Assembly (NCBI GenBank): GCA_016213865.1
Contig: JACQZL010000125.1
Span: 1-15,083, forward strand
Source: Candidatus Rifleibacteriota bacterium
Lineage (GTDB): Bacteria; UBP17; UBA6191; JACPRK01
DNA length: 15,083 nucleotides
Direction: 5' to 3'
Position 1 is the first letter of the stretch. Each line of letters opens with the position of its first letter. Shown here piece after piece: positions 13,977 to 15,083 of this stretch. A model generated the notes under the pieces. That model saw nothing but the letters and a program-made list of their open reading frames with translations, was not told the DNA's origin and ran no database searches. A program made the position numbers and the translations under genes.

Positions 13977-15083
13977 TCAGGCTGCGCTCGGTGGCCGTTT
14001 CGAGCGATTCGAGCGGCCCGTTGAAGAGGAGCTGGCCCGTTGGATTTTCGGCGGGAGCTGCCCTCCGGCCGCACCCGCGCCCGGTCCGAGGTCGACGAGG
14101 TGATCCGCCCCGCGGATCAGGTCCGGGTCGTGCTCCACGACCAGCAGCGTGTTCGAGAGCGAGCGCAACTCCTGGAGGATGCCCAGGAGCCGCCGGTTGT
14201 CCCGGGCGTGAAGGCCCGCGCTGGGTTCGTCCAGGACGTAGAGCGTGTTGACCAGCGAGCTGCCCAGGGCCGCGGTCAGGTTGACGCGCTGCACCTCGCC
14301 TCCGGACAGGGTCCTCGACTGGCGGTCGAGCGTGAGGTATTCCAGACCCACTTCTTCGAGGTAGCGGAGACGACCGGCGACCTCGCCGGCGATCAGGGCC
14401 ACGGCCGGGTTGCGGCCCAGCTCTTGCGAGAGGCGCCCGAAGACCTCGCGAAGCCGGCCCACGGGCAGCGCGTTCATCTGGGCGATGCTCATCCCCATGA
14501 CGCGCGTCAAGAGTGCGTCAGGCTTGAGCCGGGCGCCGCCGCACGCCGAGCAGGTCTGGTAGCGGCGGTAGCGGCTCAGGAACACCCGCACGTGCATCTT
14601 GTACGTACGGGTTTCCAGCCACGCGAACCACCCGCGGATGCCAAAGAACTTCTCGTCCCCGTCGACGATCGAACGGCGGGCGTCCGCGGGCAGCCGCCCG
14701 TATGGGACGTCCATCCGGATCCGCCGCCGGCGGCAGTGGGCGGCCAGCTCTCCCCGCTCGGATTCGGTGGAATCCGTCGTCCACGGCTTGATGGCGCCCT
14801 CTTCGAGCGAGAGGCTCTGATCCGGGATTATCAGGTCCAGGTCGAGGTCGATCGTCCGGCCGAAGCCCCGGCAGGTCTCGCATGCGCCCAGCGGGCTGTT
14901 GAAGGAGAAGTGGTTGGGCGTCGATTCGCGGTAGTCGAGGTCGCAGTCGGGACACCGCAGCCGGCCCGTAACGCGCTGCGGCGGGCGTCCCTCCACGCGG
15001 AGCGTGGCGGCGTCCTCGCCGTGGCGGTAGGCCTGCTCCAGCGCCTCCTGGAGACGCGAGAGCTTCCCCTGGGCCCACACCAG
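13977..15083 (-). CDS. uvrA: Double-length UvrA, N-terminal part, cut by window edge and frame-broken
   Basis: This frame enters from the right edge and covers the second part of ABC module I of the first UvrA copy. It shows zinc-finger cysteines in LRCPDCDLDY and CETCRGFG, a further CSACGG, the signature TLSGGEVQRVNLT, and Walker B with the LYVLDEPSAGLHARD loop. The frame makes family sense down to GPGAGAAGGQL, encoded at about 14055; after that it reads nonsense (PPKIQRASSSS) to a stop at 13977. The missing start and Walker A of this module, roughly 210-260 residues, lie beyond 15083. Two-base-equivalent slippage at 14032-14057 separates it from the rest of the gene. Either this uvrA is a pseudogene, or the break is a sequencing or assembly error. 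If the frame is restored, at least 1,697 residues are encoded within the window. Confidence 0.88.
   Translation of the reverse strand: MVWAQGKLSRLQEALEQAYRHGEDAATLRVEGRPPQRVTGRLRCPDCDLDYRESTPNHFSFNSPLGACETCRGFGRTIDLDLDLIIPDQSLSLEEGAIKPWTTDSTESERGELAAHCRRRRIRMDVPYGRLPADARRSIVDGDEKFFGIRGWFAWLETRTYKMHVRVFLSRYRRYQTCSACGGARLKPDALLTRVMGMSIAQMNALPVGRLREVFGRLSQELGRNPAVALIAGEVAGRLRYLEEVGLEYLTLDRQSRTLSGGEVQRVNLTAALGSSLVNTLYVLDEPSAGLHARDNRRLLGILQELRSLSNTLLVVEHDPDLIRGADHLVDLGPGAGAAGGQLPPKIQRASSSSTGRSNRSKRPPSAA
14028..14060 (-). other. Frame-breaking 26-bp insertion bounded by 7-bp direct repeats in uvrA
   Basis: GGAGCTG occurs at 14028-14034 and again at 14054-14060, exactly 26 bp apart. In the upstream frame the second copy encodes GGQL at 14063-14055; in the downstream frame the first copy encodes GQLLFNG. 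Deleting one 26-bp unit joins them as GPGAGAAGGQLLFNGPLESL, which has the spacing expected after a UvrA ABC module (LGPGAG..GG..[VL].x.G). The extra 26 bp is 2 modulo 3 and so shifts the frame. Confidence 0.75.

Noticed and set aside
14032..14060. Programmed -1 ribosomal frameshift joining the uvrA halves
   Set aside because: Only a run of four A is present (CCG AAA ATC), not a slippery heptamer, and no strong stem follows. An insertion explains the 26-bp offset better.

Overview
The window is GC-rich (mid to high 60s percent by eye) and bacterial, and looks like a chromosomal segment. The proteins suggest a diderm: a lipoprotein, an S-layer-homology protein and a secreted metallo-beta-lactamase-fold enzyme. 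I cannot fix the phylum. A double-length UvrA, SLH-domain proteins and many dispersed GC-rich palindromes would suit an Acidobacteria, Myxococcota, Planctomycetes or Rokubacteria/NC10-type genome, but this is a weak inference. No tRNA, rRNA, CRISPR array, transposase or phage gene was recognised.

Left part, plus strand (about 1-4011). After a stretch with a dispersed palindrome (173-240) come four genes: a secreted SLH-domain protein (419-1399), an ACR3-type arsenite efflux permease (1719-2813), an ArsR/SmtB repressor (2912-3205) and a coiled-coil lipoprotein (3472-4011). The permease and repressor form an arsenite-resistance module. Each has its own well-formed sigma70-type promoter, and the two promoters share a motif over the -10 box that is a candidate ArsR operator. 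The repressor's promoter sits so close to its ATG that the mRNA is probably leaderless.

Middle part. A GC-rich palindrome (about 4237-4281) lies between convergent genes. On the minus strand, two small unrecognised membrane proteins (5248-4835 and 4835-4323) overlap by one base (TGATG) and are probably translationally coupled. A gene-free stretch of about 700 bp (5249-5953) holds a cluster of dispersed-repeat-like sequences: a 22-bp tandem repeat, an imperfect palindromic element and a near-perfect 27-bp inverted repeat.

Right part, minus strand (15083 down to 5954). The order of transcription is a double-length UvrA, a SWIM/SNF2 ATPase with a possible HEPN-like C-terminal domain, then an exported MBL-fold hydrolase. 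The UvrA runs off the right edge. Its frame is broken near 14032-14057 by what looks like a 26-bp insertion bounded by 7-bp direct repeats; removing 26 bp restores both the frame and the expected family sequence. UvrA and the SNF2 ATPase are 69 bp apart and both act on DNA, so a shared repair role is plausible but unproven. I found no clear new defence system; the most unusual items are the broken double UvrA, the SNF2 C-terminal domain, the membrane-protein pair and the ars promoter arrangement.
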